Origin: Paragyromitra xinjiangensis
Taxonomy: Eukaryota; Ascomycota; Pezizomycetes; Pezizales; Discinaceae
Assembly (NCBI GenBank): GCA_038503065.1
Contig: JBCAMK010000004.1
Span: forward strand, 1,129,001 to 1,193,000
Direction of reading: 5' to 3'
DNA length: 64,000 nucleotides
Below, piece after piece: positions 35,305 to 47,749 of the stretch. How positions within the stretch are numbered: the stretch's first letter is position 1; the number at the start of each line of letters is the position of its first letter. A program made the position numbers and the translations under genes. The notes under the pieces were generated by a model that saw only the letters and a list, made by a program, of their open reading frames with translations, was not told the origin of the DNA and searched no databases.

Positions 35305-36249
35305 CACGGATTATGTATGCAAAACAGCAATTAGGAGATATAATCTCTTTCTCGTCGCGTATTATGTCCTTCACAATATCGCTACAGAGGCTTGAAGATG
35401 AAGAGGGAAGATGAAGAAAGATGACAATGAAAAGACAAGGCGATGATGCGGGGACTGGGGGAGACTTTATTCTACTCAGTGGCGGGTGGTGTCGTAATGG
35501 GGAAGGAGGGAACGCCCAACGAGCCAACTACAAAGCACGGCTACATACAAGGCACCAACCAACACGGCTGATGATGCCACTGCGTTACTTGGTGCCCGGA
35601 CTCATCCTCCATGCTGCCCCCTCTCCTGCCATGCCAAAGATCGATCGACCAAAGCGTTTCCTGAGTGTCTCAATGGCTGGGAGTCGCGCCGGAAGGTCTG
35701 GGTGTGTGCGTGTGGGTGGGTGTGGATACACCGTGATGCAATACATCGTCATTCTGCACGCGTCTGTCACGTGATACACACTGGGAAACCTGGTCGGATT
35801 GAATTGCATGGAATTTTGCTTTTTTGACGACATTACAGTGTCTTATCGATAAGGGGGAGACAACACCTCAGCTCGAGGAAATCTCACGATGGAGTGGATT
35901 GCAGTTCTGAAATACTACATCGCTTATGAAATGCAATGCTCAATTACACTATGGAGTATCGCACGCCCAGCCTGCTTTACGTCAAGATAAACCTGCCCAA
36001 CTGTACAAATTACTACATGACAACTGTTGTACCAGCATCCTGGACACGACCCAAATTCCCCAACCCTACAATCAAAGCCACGCGTAAGAAAGCCAATTCC
36101 AAACACCGCTGGGCGCACCCTGGTAAAACACCATGTGCAATAGACAGTGCATCAACTCTCAAGGATCCTTATCACGCCCTGTCTGTTCTGCTCCCAGAAT
36201 GCAAAACGCAAAAAGTCAACAATCAAAATCTAACAAAAGTGAAACAGAA
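35305..36249. other. intergenic, Ish1 promoter side
   Basis: Upstream region of the Ish1-type gene and 3' flank of the next minus-strand gene. No gene is supported; a G/T-rich block (GTGTGTGCGTGTGGGTGGG) lies near 35700. Confidence 0.45.
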
Positions 36250-36768
36250 TCAATTCCCCGAACCCGACTCACCACTCCAAAATCCTTTCCCAACCTTCTC
36301 ATCTTCACCTTCCTTGTGATCATATCTCTGATCCATCTCCCTGTTATGCTTATCCACTGCCTCCTTCTCTCCCTCATTAGGCGTAGGATTCTCTATGTCA
36401 CTCACTGTCTTCCCTCCCAGCCTACTACCTGACACATCTTTATGCTCCTCTGGCCCACCCTGATTTTTTCCTTTCCTCTTACTACCAGTTTCTGCATACC
36501 CCCCAGAGCCAGCCCCTTTACCTTCACTGACGGGTTCACGCCCAGGATGCTCGGTGTCATTGCGAGAACGGGAGCCTTGTCGATCGGGCTTGTTAGATGG
36601 GTCGTCGCCAGTTTGGTCGGCATCACCGTAGCCAGCGGTAGACTTGGCGGAAAACGTGCGAGTGAAGGAACGACGACGCGGCAAAGAGACGGTGACGGTC
36701 CTAGTAGCGGTGCAAGGAGCGGTAAGAGGTTGTCTAAGCAGGCGAGTAGGGCGAAGAAGGCAACGCAT
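36250..36768 (-). CDS. small hydrophilic protein with mitochondrial presequence
   Basis: A single exon of 172 codons. The first 40 residues (MRCLLRPTRLLRQPL, then TVSLPRRRSFTRTFSAKS) are Arg/Ser/Leu rich without acidic residues, a typical mitochondrial presequence with a likely cleavage near RTFSA. The rest is extremely hydrophilic (Gly, Lys, Glu, Asp) with short recurring motifs, probably disordered and hydrophilin- or LEA-like. This general layout is common in Pezizomycotina genomes as uncharacterised mitochondrial proteins. A protective role under water stress would be speculation. The frame TCG GGG AAT TGA closes it cleanly. Confidence 0.7.
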   Translation of the reverse strand: MRCLLRPTRLLRQPLTAPCTATRTVTVSLPRRRSFTRTFSAKSTAGYGDADQTGDDPSNKPDRQGSRSRNDTEHPGREPVSEGKGAGSGGYAETGSKRKGKNQGGPEEHKDVSGSRLGGKTVSDIENPTPNEGEKEAVDKHNREMDQRYDHKEGEDEKVGKGFWSGESGSGN

Positions 36769-38903
36769 TTTTCTTCTCTTTCTCTGATTGTGAGGTATAA
36801 CTTGAAGATGTTGTTTGTTTAAGGTTTTAAGTTTTAGACATGAGCAAGGGTAATTTCGATGGTAGAAACTTTCAATTGCACGGTAACAAATTCTGGTGGA
36901 TAGAAATCAAGATGTGAGGGCTCAATGGCGTTTATGATCCCTCTCTCGGGGTAACTCGGCTGTTTAATTGTGTGCATCTCCATTCCTGTCGGATGATCGC
37001 ATGTATCGTCAACTGCAACAGGAGCGATCTCTTTGTGGTGACGTCATGGGGATGGGTGACGGCATTGAGAATAGGAGAAGACAAAGGAGAAATTGATTTA
37101 CTAATGCCATTGACAACCGAGTATATCACGTGATGAATATCTGGGTGGGTTACTGCTTTTGGGACTGTGGGGCATCACGATGCACAGAGATGTTTGCTAG
37201 GCACGAACATATCTACGAGATTGGCAGAGCATCAGGGCAGACATGCCTTGAATTTTTAGATTAACGGCTCGGCTTTGGTAAACAAGTGACGGCAATTCCC
37301 TTTAATACTTTGGTCAGCCGGAGAATTACGCTTGGATCCCATGCCGTTGTTGAACCCCGGGGATAGCCGTTGCGAGTAAACATAAGTGATGTCACGCCAA
37401 GTCGGGTCATGTTCTCTCACTCGTGCTACTCCATCAGGGTCGAGGATGTTTTTACTCATTTCGTTCATTTATTCTATTAGGCAGCTTGAATGTGAACTTT
37501 TTAGGCGTTTCTAAGAATATTCAGCTAATTTCTCTATTATATCTTATACCTTTTGCCATTAACGTATCACATGTAGCCGCAGGATTGAAGTACTTCGGAA
37601 GGAGGGAAAGTCTGTCACCAGGTGGCTGTGCTGGCAGTGTGAAACTTGGCCGCCAACTCAACTCAAGACTTAAAAATTTACAGCAACTTTAAAGAAAGTA
37701 GAGAGGCTTCAGAGATAGAGAAAATTAAGGGTTACTCAACGAAAGAAGGGCCCCGGAGTGTCGAGGGTGAAGGGAAGAACCGCCGCCAGCGCCGCCACCT
37801 GGTGGCAGACTTTCCCCTACGCCCGTAGCACATCTTTAGTCGGCACTTTCCGTCTCCTGTCCTGAGAATCTTGTTCCTAGTATTAGGATAACGCTTTACT
37901 CCCTCAGCCTTTTTCCAACAAGAAGCCGTACATGATAAAAAAGGACATGGACCAACCGAATATTCAATCACCTGGTATCACTCGAATAAGACGTTGGGCG
38001 GAAAGCTACCACCACCCTAGACCACGGAGAGGATTTCTACCTACCCTTCACTGGCAGCTCTGACAAGATCCTACGGCAGTTTCCACAAGCGAGGGGGCGC
38101 GAAACTAGGAAAAATTACCGCACTGCTGGCAAGAGGTCAGAGTTATAGATAGATGAGACTTCCATACTACGAACTATGGTTTAATGGCGTTTACATGTAG
38201 TAACCATACCGTCCAAGCCCTAGCTAGTGATGCGGATTTTATTTACTTGTTTCATTAGATATATACGACCCCTAAATCATGGTATACGGTAAGACTCCCT
38301 CATCACCACAACTCAAAAATTCATCAACAGGTACCGTCAGACAGCCTCATGGTGCCCCCCGGATCGTCCGTGCAGGGCAGAGCCATTCGATGTCCTCTTA
38401 ACTACCCTGAGATATTATAAATGTGGGTGGCAATTGGTAAGTCCGGTTTTAGATTCATGATCGTACTAAGTTGGCTGGGTAACTCTGTTTGGGCACCTCA
38501 GTAGGCGAATTACTCACCCACTATGGGCTACAATTACACAAGCCAAATTTCGTCGATTCCTCTTTTCTTTTTATTAGTTTAATTTCCTAGAAATTGACTT
38601 TCGCTCCGCTTTAATTATCTAATCTCTCCATCTAAGCGTGTGTTACAATATAGAAGTATATGTACTTGTCCCCGCCATCTTACTCGTGACTATCGTGGAC
38701 TTGATTGGTATGTCAGTTTAGGGCCCCCAGCGCTCACGTGCTTCCCACCCCACTTCCTATGCTTCCAAGCAACAACCCGTGCAGGCGGAGCATGCAACTG
38801 CATTTCACTACCCCGGTACGTATGCTCCCCACCTAATTTAATCTCAAGGGCAACTGAGCACATCCAATTGGCAAACAACCAGCAGGCTTGACGTTGGGAG
38901 AAG
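36769..38903. other. intergenic, no supported gene
   Basis: Short conflicting frames only. ATCACTCG is at 37977-37984, and ACATGTAG occurs near 37567 and 38195. Confidence 0.4.
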
Positions 38904-39449
38904 ATGGACATCAACGTCCTAGAGACTACTGCAATCATCAAAAATCTTTCCATCAGCTCAAACTCACGCTCTTCTTCGGCACCCAGCACATCCTCATCAC
39001 AGCAAACGAACCATGTCCGGTCTTTCTCTTCACCATTGCTCGGGCCCCCTTCTCTACTATCGGACTCACTCTCCTCGTTTAGTTCACAATACCCTCCGCC
39101 TCAATCGCCCCCTCAAGCAATTAGGACTGAATTCCTTCAAATTGTTAGTTTTAAGATGAAACATGGCTCCTTTCCGGTCCAGGAGCTGTTTCTTGCATTC
39201 CCCTTGGCTGTCCGTATCTGGTCTGGAGTGTCTTCCGTTGGTGGTGCAGCAGCCCGACTAGACTTCAAGAACGCTTCTATCGCCGCGGGTATTCTCAGCA
39301 AGCATGGGAAGCATGGAGAGTCGCAGGAGCTTGGGAAATATCGCTTGTATGCTGAGCTGGAAGACGAGGAGGATGAATGGTGGAGGGCACAAGGGACACA
39401 GAGTTGGCAAAGCATTAGGTATTTTTGGGGGACTGAAAGTAGGGCTTAA
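38904..39449 (+). CDS. possible protein of unknown function, 181 aa
   Basis: The frame starts with a good context (GAAGATGG). It has a Ser/Pro-rich first third (NSRSSSAPSTSSSQQ), then a more ordered region (FLQIVSFKMKHGSFPVQELF) and an acidic C-terminal part (ELEDEEDEWW). Composition is like real coding sequence and differs from the surrounding noise, but no family is recognised and no introns or conserved motif help. The antisense frames are shorter and less plausible. Confidence 0.38.
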   Translation: MDINVLETTAIIKNLSISSNSRSSSAPSTSSSQQTNHVRSFSSPLLGPPSLLSDSLSSFSSQYPPPQSPPQAIRTEFLQIVSFKMKHGSFPVQELFLAFPLAVRIWSGVSSVGGAAARLDFKNASIAAGILSKHGKHGESQELGKYRLYAELEDEEDEWWRAQGTQSWQSIRYFWGTESRA

Positions 39450-41445
39450 AATGGGAGGTATAAAGGCTGTCGTGAGGATTATGTAGGCCGAAAGGGCAGC
39501 ATACATATTTTCATGGCCGAGCAGACGGCCAGGTGCATCTCTCTGATCAAATAGGGGTTAGGTCGAGCTTTGTCCTATAAAGGTTTGCCATTAGAAGATC
39601 TTTGTCCTTCAACCTCTCGGAATTAATTTAAAATAACCCAAGACAGATTAGCTTTTTATATTAGACTCGAGATTGTTCAGGGCTAGGGTTAGATACTACT
39701 TGTTGATCTGAACCTAAGCCTAAGTCGGTTGTTGACGGTTTCAACGACATCTGGTGAGACAAACTACTGAATAACGTGTGCGGTGTTTAAATAAAACACA
39801 GAGATGTGCGAGTGCTCTAAATTATTTAATAAGGAACAACCTCACAGCATAGATATAGCTAAAGGAAGACCTTAAATGTATATACAGCATGCTGTTCTGC
39901 AAACGGTTGGATCTGAAATTGAGCCTGAAACCCTACAACCAGACTGCTCAAATCGCAATTAAACAAGCATAATGGCTCAGGGAAGATGCAACCAGCCTTA
40001 CTTGGACCTTAAATAGGTGAGTGATAGGTCATGACTCTTTCTTGCCCTCTTTTCGGCTAGACAACCTTCCGGTTCTGCTATTCGGTTGAGCAATGTGTAC
40101 AGTGTACTTGCTTGTCAGTCGGTAATTCGGCACAGTCTTTGTTTTTAGGCTTCGGCATTCCTAATGGGGCGCTTCTGAATACCTGCTCTCCGTCAAAAGT
40201 ATTCTCATCCTAGCCGACGGTATCCAATCCGGACTGAGAAAGCGAGAAACTCAAAAACAGCCAGAAATCCAGTGGTTGGATAAACGATGAGTTGGTTCAC
40301 AGGGGAGTGTTACGACATACAACCAACTTGCCGTCAGACTTTTCGCCAAAATGATCGCGCAGGGCCGGGTACTCCCTGTTATCGTAGATCTTGTCAAGTC
40401 TGTGTTCCAGCAGCGATATTTCTGTGCCTTGGCCAATCTTAGATATCGTGACTGTAGCACTCTGTGTAGCTAAATCGATCCCCCGTCTTTTGTTTAGGGA
40501 AATTTTAGACTAAGGATCTGACTGTAGTTCTTCTCGACCACTTGTAATACGGAATTGAAAGAAACGAAACGCCAACAGCATCGGATAACCGGCTTGTTGG
40601 CAAAAAGTAAAGATGCTATGCGAGGTTGTGCCAAAGAGCAGTGACAGGCTCTGACTAGCTACACAGGAGATACATCCACAATCGTACCACCTCCACATGA
40701 CATGTTAACTCAATACGGAGTCGAGGTCTCAACCGGCCACTGCAAGCAGTATGGAGGGAAATGCTATCTGATAGCTGTTGCGGAGGTTCCTGTTTCCGGT
40801 ATTAATTCAGAAAGGTCTCGCGTGAGTGTGACGGGGGCCTGTGCTTTGAGGTTGAAAACTTAAAACCCACAGGTGCATAGGGGGATTAACACAGATGATC
40901 CATAAATACAATTCCTTGTCGCAAGTATTGTACGCGTATGGAAAGAAGCCGGATGAAACGGCTGGCAAATGCCGCATTAGTTGGCCTGTGCGCGACGTGT
41001 GGAGAACTCTAAATTTTAAGCTTATTCTTACCCATGGAATTGGCTTTGTTATTAATCGTGATGAAGGTAGAACGAGAGTCATTTGTTGTAGTGGGTATTA
41101 CGGTTGCAGAATATGATGGATGTCTTAAGAATAGTGTTTCGGGGTAGTCATTATACCATCTTCAGCTTTGAGGGATTCAAATTGCTTACGGATTAGTAGG
41201 TAGCTAGATATACTATTAGCAAAGCCGAAAATAGTTGAGAACAGTAATACGAAATCACTTTCATAGGAGTAACATGAAGCGGAAAGTGGCGATGAAACGA
41301 CCTTGTTTGTCCTAGTAGATGTTTACAGAATTCTCAAATATAATACCCCCTCAATCCACTTATCCAACCAGCATCCATCCATATTTCCCAAGCAGCCACT
41401 ATCAAACTCAGCCAACCCAGCCAACCCCCAAAAGCCAAGATCAAA
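39450..41445. other. intergenic, no supported gene
   Basis: Several 60-90-codon frames on both strands have no joinable splice sites. The last 130 bases are the promoter of the small secreted protein, with an AATATAATA element near 41336. Confidence 0.4.
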
Positions 41446-41781
41446 ATGCAGTTCTTCACCACCACCATCCTTTCCTGCCTCCTCCCCAGCTTCGCCGTAG
41501 CAATCCCTACAGAGTCGTACCCAACACTCAATACCAGGGACAACGGCCTCAGTGATCTGCTGACATCCGCAGGGATCACAAGCGGTGGTACGCTACGAAT
41601 ATCTATAGTGTGAATGCCAATGACTGACCATCACAACCCAACAGATCTCTGCAGCGCGTTCAGCTCTCTCAAACTCAACTGCACGACCAACCCTACCGCT
41701 GAAAGCGTCTGTGGAAACATTTCGGAAAACGAGGTGTTTTCTATCTGTTACTCTCTCTTGGGTTTGGTTGCGTCTGATTAG
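41446..41781 (+). CDS. small secreted protein, 92 aa, two exons
   Basis: Exons 41446-41587 and 41645-41781 are joined across a 57-nt intron (GTACGC donor, CAACAG acceptor) to 279 nt in phase. Residues 1-19 are a signal peptide (MQFFTTTILSCLLPSFAVA). A short region with a possible dipeptide-type cleavage area (TRDNG) follows, then four Cys (C50, C60, C70, C80 by approximate count) at roughly ten-residue spacing, enough for two disulphides. Two NxT/S sites lie between them. The gene is short and split, so simple ORF scanning misses it. There is no hydrophobin eight-Cys pattern. Size, secretion signal and Cys content fit small secreted or effector-like proteins; that label is inference. Confidence 0.72.
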
Positions 41782-43966
41782 AGGTTAGCTGGAGGATATG
41801 TATCTTTTCGGGGATGGAGTGGGAGGGAAGTTGCATTGTGATCGAGTTGGAGCTTGTGCTAGGGCTGTAATTAAACATCTCCTTTCGAGGCCTTCTGTGA
41901 AGTGGCTTTGTCAATTGGTTCTTTGTGTTTTATCTAGGGTTGATTAAACCGTGGATTACAAAGAAGTTAACGCATCTGATCACTAAACCCAAACCCCGAA
42001 CGAACCCGCCGAAAAAAGGTTAAGTGATTACCCATGACTATTTCGCTCGAGCGTGTGAATGTAGTGAGAGCAACACTTGGGCTCCCTCAGCTTCCAGGAA
42101 GGCCAGCGAACAAAAAAAACCGTAGTAGATCACTGACGTAGTCACTTCTACCACCCATACAAGCATCACAAACAGAACTAACACAACCCCCGCAGATCTC
42201 ATCCAGCAACAACACTAGAACCGCGATATTCACCGCACCGAAACCCGTAATGCCGGTTTTCCCGGCTGTGTGTTGGAAGACAAATCCGCGGTACTCAGAT
42301 CTGGCTATCTTTATCCCGATGCTCGGGACAACGGGATATCTTGACTTGGCGGGGAGCCCGTTTCCGTGGTTGTGAGGGTTGGGACGGTGATACGATGGGG
42401 GATGAATTTGGTAGATTGAGGTAGATAGATAGCAGACTGGTGTTCAGTCTATTGAATACAAACTCTGATGGCAGTGGTAGTGGTAGTGTTAGTACCAAGT
42501 ACATCCAAACGTTGCGACTGCCCGCCGTAACATCTGCAGTAGATAAAGATCCTGTCACCATGCGTTGCGCAGGTTAATATATTTGATGTACTCAAACCAT
42601 GGAAAAACCATCACATCTCATTAACGACGACCACCGTCAATATCACATTAACTATTGGATTACCTACCACAACCCTCTGGAGACAATACCCCAAAACAAT
42701 AAATCAACCAAACATCCCACCCAATACCAAACGACCCTCCGCCGTCAAAAAAAAAACCACCGAGGTAAAATGCCGAACCGGAATTATCCGCGCCGCACCC
42801 CTGCCGGATTCCGAACGGATGCGATGGCCGCTCGCAGCGCAGCGCAGCGGGCTGCATGCGCTCGTACGTTTAAATTTCCCTTGAGGCTCTATGATGTCAG
42901 TGGGAAGAAAAAAAAACCCCCCACACAAATTATAGGTGTGAGGAATAGTAATAAAAATCTCGTCTAAGCGCTACGGGGTTGTTAGATGTTGGGACCAACA
43001 ATTAAATAAAAGCTTGATTAGAGTTTTTGTGATACATGGGAGTGTCGGTCCGGTGGGGGAGAACCTTCTATGGAGATATAGAGGGGAGGGAGGTGGCGAG
43101 AAAGGTCCGGAGTTGTATCGGAGGACTGGAAGTTTAACCGTGTTTCCGGGGGATCCGTGCCTGCATAACGATTGGGGGGTCTTTTGTATTGGACCCCTCG
43201 CTCTCTCCGAAGGGGATGGTCAGAATGTGAGTTGATCATTGTCTTTTCTCGAGTTCAAATGTGGTGTAGGGTAAAGTATGGCACCCCTGTGGATTTGGGA
43301 TGAGATATCTAGTTTACTACGGGTATAGCTCGGACTGGATAGTCCTGCGGCGATAATAATTCTCGGCGGGGGGATTGTTTAAATGCCATGATTCGTGAGA
43401 AATACCCGCGTTGAAACATCCCACCTAGTTAGGGGGGCTGTGCTGCTATTTTAATGGTAGAGACAGGTTTCGACCCGCTATCACCAGTTCGGGAAATGAT
43501 CCCGCCAAAACAAAGTCGAGAGAGTTGGGATTTGGGCCCTGGTCTTACTCTCCGGAGCCAGAGAGTATTTGTTTTTTCTCCCTCTGCGGCTGTTCCGTGC
43601 TGTCTCTCGCCGGTCACTCTGCTCTTGCTTGTGCTGGCTCTCTGCTGCCTGTCCGCCTGTCCGCCCCGTCCAACTTTCTCACCTACATGATAATATTCCC
43701 TCGTTGATTATTCGGGTTCTGCTATTCTGTTTGAAGGGAAATCCCAGCTCGCTGTCTTTCGCCTGTCTTTCGCCTGTATTTTCAGCTGATTACTTTCTTT
43801 CTCCCCCAACCGAGTCTGTCCCCCCCCAACTCCATCGTCAAAGGGCCTCCTTTCCCTTTCCAACATTCTCCCCCCCTCTACTCCCTCCCCGTCTCTACTC
43901 CCCCGCCGCAGAGAGTCCTCTACTCCCCCCCCCTTTTGACCGCCCGCTCTGGGCTGACCGCTTGTA
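41782..43966. other. intergenic and long pyrimidine-rich leader
   Basis: No supported gene lies between 41782 and 43500. From about 43560 to 43960 the plus strand becomes strongly pyrimidine rich, with C runs (to ten at 43925-43934) and TCTCC blocks. This is probably the promoter and 5' UTR of the gene starting at 43967. Confidence 0.5.
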
Positions 43967-46861
43967 ATGGAGAACCGCTTCTCTCGCGCCTCCTCCTCGC
44001 GGTCGGCTACCGCCAGCGATATTGACGACGCCCTCTATCCCGCGTACCACCACTACCGCCCAGCACCCTCGCTCTCAATCTCCGCACCATCTCGCAGACC
44101 CGTCCCATCCCCATCACGCGACAATGTCCAACCGCGCCCATCGAGTCTAGAGGACGTCTTTGCTGACCCAGCAGACTCCCCTCCCCCATCACCCACCGGG
44201 TCCGCCTTCTACTCAAACAGCATTGTCACCCCCACACCCTCTGTTCGACGTCCCTCGCTGTCGCTGTCAGCGAGACGATCTCCAAGTCCGTTACCCGGGG
44301 GGAACGGTGGCGGCTACTACACACACCATCGATTATCACAGTCATTAACCCCGTCTCTCAGGTCTTCCTCCTCTTCATCGACATATGGCCATGGCAACGG
44401 TCTCAACAGGTCAAACACGACAGGGACAAACGCCACTGGTTACTCAACACTCTCATCTATACCGTCTAATCTATCAGATTTCACATCCCCTCCATCCCCG
44501 CTACCGCCTATAGCTCCTGTACGGCCGCAATGGAATTATAGTGGACACCAGCAGAATATTTACCCTGACTCGGTGCATACGGGCTCCGTCGTGCCGGAGG
44601 AGGATGATCCGTTTGCTGACGATTTTATGATTCCTGTTGGGGATGGGTTCGCGCCACACCACCAGCGTCCGGCGCCTGCAGTCGTGTTTCAGTCTGGTGC
44701 TAGCAGTGTAGGGAGTGTGGAACCGCCGCCGTATACGAGGTATCCGGAGCTGCCGAAACCGGAGGATGTTGGTGCTCCGTTAGCGATACATCCGTCGAAT
44801 GGGGATTCAGGGATTGATGTGGGAAGGGAGGGGGATGGAGAGGAAAGGAGGAATAGTAGGCCGGTTTTGGCAGCAGTACCAGTGGTAGCTGCTGAGGGTG
44901 GATTACTGGGAGGAGCTGGCATTATGGGGGGAGTTGCTGGTGATGGTGATCGTGGTGATCCTGGCGATGACGATGGTAGTGGGGCTATTAAGGAATGGCA
45001 GCAGAAGCGAATTCTGGGGTTTAAGTTCAGGGCTGTCGTTGTGGGAGTTGCAATTGGACTAGTTGTGCTATTAGCAGTCGGATTGGGTGTTGGACTGGGT
45101 GTTGGATTGAAATCATCATCATCGTAAGGCGCTAGTCCATTTCTCTACTTTGATATTGTGGATGTTTGATGTGTTGAATCTCTGGCATATCAATCATTGA
45201 TACCCCACATTTAACTGACGAATTGTCTCTACAGATCTATAACAACATCGACACTATACCCCACCCTCACAACAACCACCGACCTCTCCCCACCATCTGA
45301 AGAGACCGGCCCCCCTCTATCATCTCCTAATGACACCTTCCCCGCCATCCCCACCGGGCTCTCCCTAATTAACCCCCTTTTCCTCGATGACTACTCCTCC
45401 TCGTGTAGCATCGTGGCTGAAGATAGCTCCTCGCCCGCCTTTTTTAGTAGCATGGGTGCTGATCTGCTCTGGTCATGTCAATTCGATCAGACCCAGACCA
45501 ACGACGCCCTTTCATGGCAGTTCAAAAAGTTCTCAGAGGGTGTCGTCAACATGGACAACTACGTATCGCAACCTGAATTCCTGGCAGGAGCAGAATACGG
45601 TGATGCAAGCTGGGGAGGATATGTCGTGAGTTCTGTCGAGGGAATTGAGAAATGGGAAGACGACCTCCAGCTAGTGACGGTAGGTGCCGATGGTACGGTA
45701 GTAGAGTACTCTGGCAAACCACCTTGGCGCGATGGAACCCAAAATCAACCATTCTGGCATATCCCACTCGCATTGTTCAACAACACAGATAACAACGATA
45801 GCAAGGTCTCACCACGTGACTACAACACCAACCATTCAAGTGACTGCTCCTACAATTTCGCCGTATTCTTTAACAAAACCGTCATCGTCAAGGAGGCTAC
45901 TGTTCTAGCTAACATCGCAGCCGCATCAACATCTGGCAACATTGCCACCGGTAACGGGTCCGTCCTACACCCAGGTGAAATCGTTTGGAGATGTGTATGG
46001 GAGAAAACGCTACTAGAGGTCGAGGTACTCGTCGACATTCCCAGTCAAGCGGTCACTCAAGACAGAGAGATGGTCGACAACAACACCAGATCCAATTTCA
46101 CTCCAGGTCAAACCCAAGGATTAGGCACACACCACAGCGGCGGTGGACATCCAACTGGTTCTTCGCCGCCGCCACCACCCCCAACACCAGGAGGAGGAGG
46201 GCCAGGAGGGCCGGGAGGACCGGGAGGACCGGGAGGACCGGGAGGACCGGGAGGGCCAGGAGGACCAGGAGGACCAGGAGGACCAGGTGACGATGACGAT
46301 GATGACGATGACGATGACGACGATGACTATGACAATGGTACCAACTTCTTCGGAATAAACCCAACGCAACCGACCCCGAGTCCGACCCCGCGGAGTAATA
46401 TCTCACTGACGTATAAACACCGACCACGCAAGGTTCATCTAAGACGGAACCCAACCCCCACTTCTACTTCTACTCCTACAACTGGGGGCCCTGTTGGTGC
46501 GTATCCGTTGAGGATAGCAATTAAGGAGTCTCGGCCTTCGGCGAGTAGGATACGGCAGCTGCTAGGGATGGATCTGACGGATCCAGATCCTCACCATTTG
46601 GCGGACCTGGGGGAAATTAAGTGCACGCAGTATATAGTCACGGGGAGTGGCGGGTTGACACCATTTGTGGATAGGAATACTGGAGAGGGGTATGTGAAGC
46701 TGAGGGAGGACACGAAAAATAGTAGTGGTGATGGCGGGGGTGGTGGTAGTAAGATGAGAGAGAGGAGTGCAGATGATGAAGGGGCTGTAAGTGGGATGGT
46801 GAGAAGAGTGAAGACACTGGAAGAGAGGGATCCGGGTTGTTTTTGTCGGTGGACCTCGTGA
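43967..46861 (+). CDS. single-pass membrane protein of DUF7820 type, 927 aa
   Basis: Exons 43967-45123 and 45235-46861 are joined across a 111-nt intron (GTAAGG donor, TTAACTGAC branch, ACAG acceptor) to 2784 nt. Residues 1-355 are a disordered Ser/Pro/Arg-rich cytosolic region. A long Val/Gly/Leu transmembrane segment (about 357-382) with a Gly-Leu-Gly-Val repeat follows. The extracellular or lumenal part starts with a Thr/Ser stalk. Next is a folded domain with conserved-looking Trp and Cys residues (FFSSMGADLLWSCQFD and GEIVWRCVWEKTLLEVEVLV). A Gly-Pro-Gly-Gly/poly-Asp insertion and a Cys-containing tail (DPGCFCRWTS) end the protein. The architecture matches fungal proteins annotated DUF7820, a name given from memory that a profile search should confirm. 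Function is unknown; a surface sensor or wall-associated role is speculation. Confidence 0.82.
46187..46335 (+). repeat. GGP tandem repeat followed by poly-Asp codons
   Basis: Repeated 9-bp GGAGGACCA-like units encode Gly-Gly-Pro about ten times. An unbroken GAC/GAT run encoding about 13 Asp and ending Tyr-Asp follows. Nucleotide near-identity suggests recent slippage. It is coding sequence, not a CRISPR array. Confidence 0.9.
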
Positions 46862-47749
46862 ACGAAGCAGGGCGGGAAGTGGTGATGGAGGGGAGATGGT
46901 TTTGGGGTAAGGCGTTTGGACACTGATTGGGTTTACGATTTGGAATACATTGCATGGTTGTTTGAACTTTGACTTGAGGGGGGATTAGCTTTTTTTATTT
47001 TTTTTCCTATTTGTTTACGATATGAGTTTCATCCGTTACCGCGATGGACTATAATCATGGTCACGCTCTGGCTTATTGCCTTGGAGGAACGAATGGCATG
47101 AGATCAAGATACGCCGATATCGATACACGGGCAGATTTTGGGGAAAAGGTTGGTCGACACATCTTTGGAACACTGCCACCAGGTTTTACTTACGTTTTTT
47201 TTTGTTGCTCTAGTTAGCGTTATTGATGGATTGGATGGTAAAAAAAAGTAAGCGGGAGCAGGCTTTGATTTGGGCTTTGTGGCTGGTTCCTGGGTCTAAG
47301 GGCGCCTGCTCCTGTTGGGTGGTATTGTCCCTATTTGGATTCTTTCGTTTCTGGTTTCCTTTTATTTTAGTGTCGTATTCCATTTTAGTTTCTTTACCCT
47401 TTCGGTTCCTGGTTTTGTGGAATTTGGTGTTTAGTGTATTCGATATCTTTGGCTTTTTTTTTCCCTGGTCATTTGGGTGGTTTGCAATATCTATTTTTTA
47501 TTTTCCTTCTGGCATAGTGTGGAGACAAGGAAAACAAAGGAATGAGAAGAGGAAAGGAGGGCATGGGTGACGATACCTGGTAAATAGTTAGTGTGGATGT
47601 GAATGTGAGAGGGCTTGGGGAATAGACTTGATTGAGCTGAGAATTGTGGGTTGGCTGGTGTTTGTAACTGTAGATCTTTTATTCTGATATGTTGTCCATA
47701 AAACGGGTGTCATAAAGCAGATGTCATAGCGCATCACTCGCCCGTTAAA
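46862..47749. other. convergent intergenic region
   Basis: Presumed 3' UTRs of two convergent genes. It is T-rich (47300-47520). The plus-strand 115-codon frame there is low-complexity Phe/Leu and not credible. Confidence 0.5.

Noticed and set aside
46187..46335. Regular short repeats resembling an array
   Set aside because: The units are 9 bp, contiguous and in frame within a coding exon. There are no spacers, and the genome is eukaryotic, so it is not CRISPR.
47223..47570. 115-codon hydrophobic plus-strand ORF
   Set aside because: T-rich 3' flank produces Phe/Leu/Trp runs, and there is no promoter-like context.
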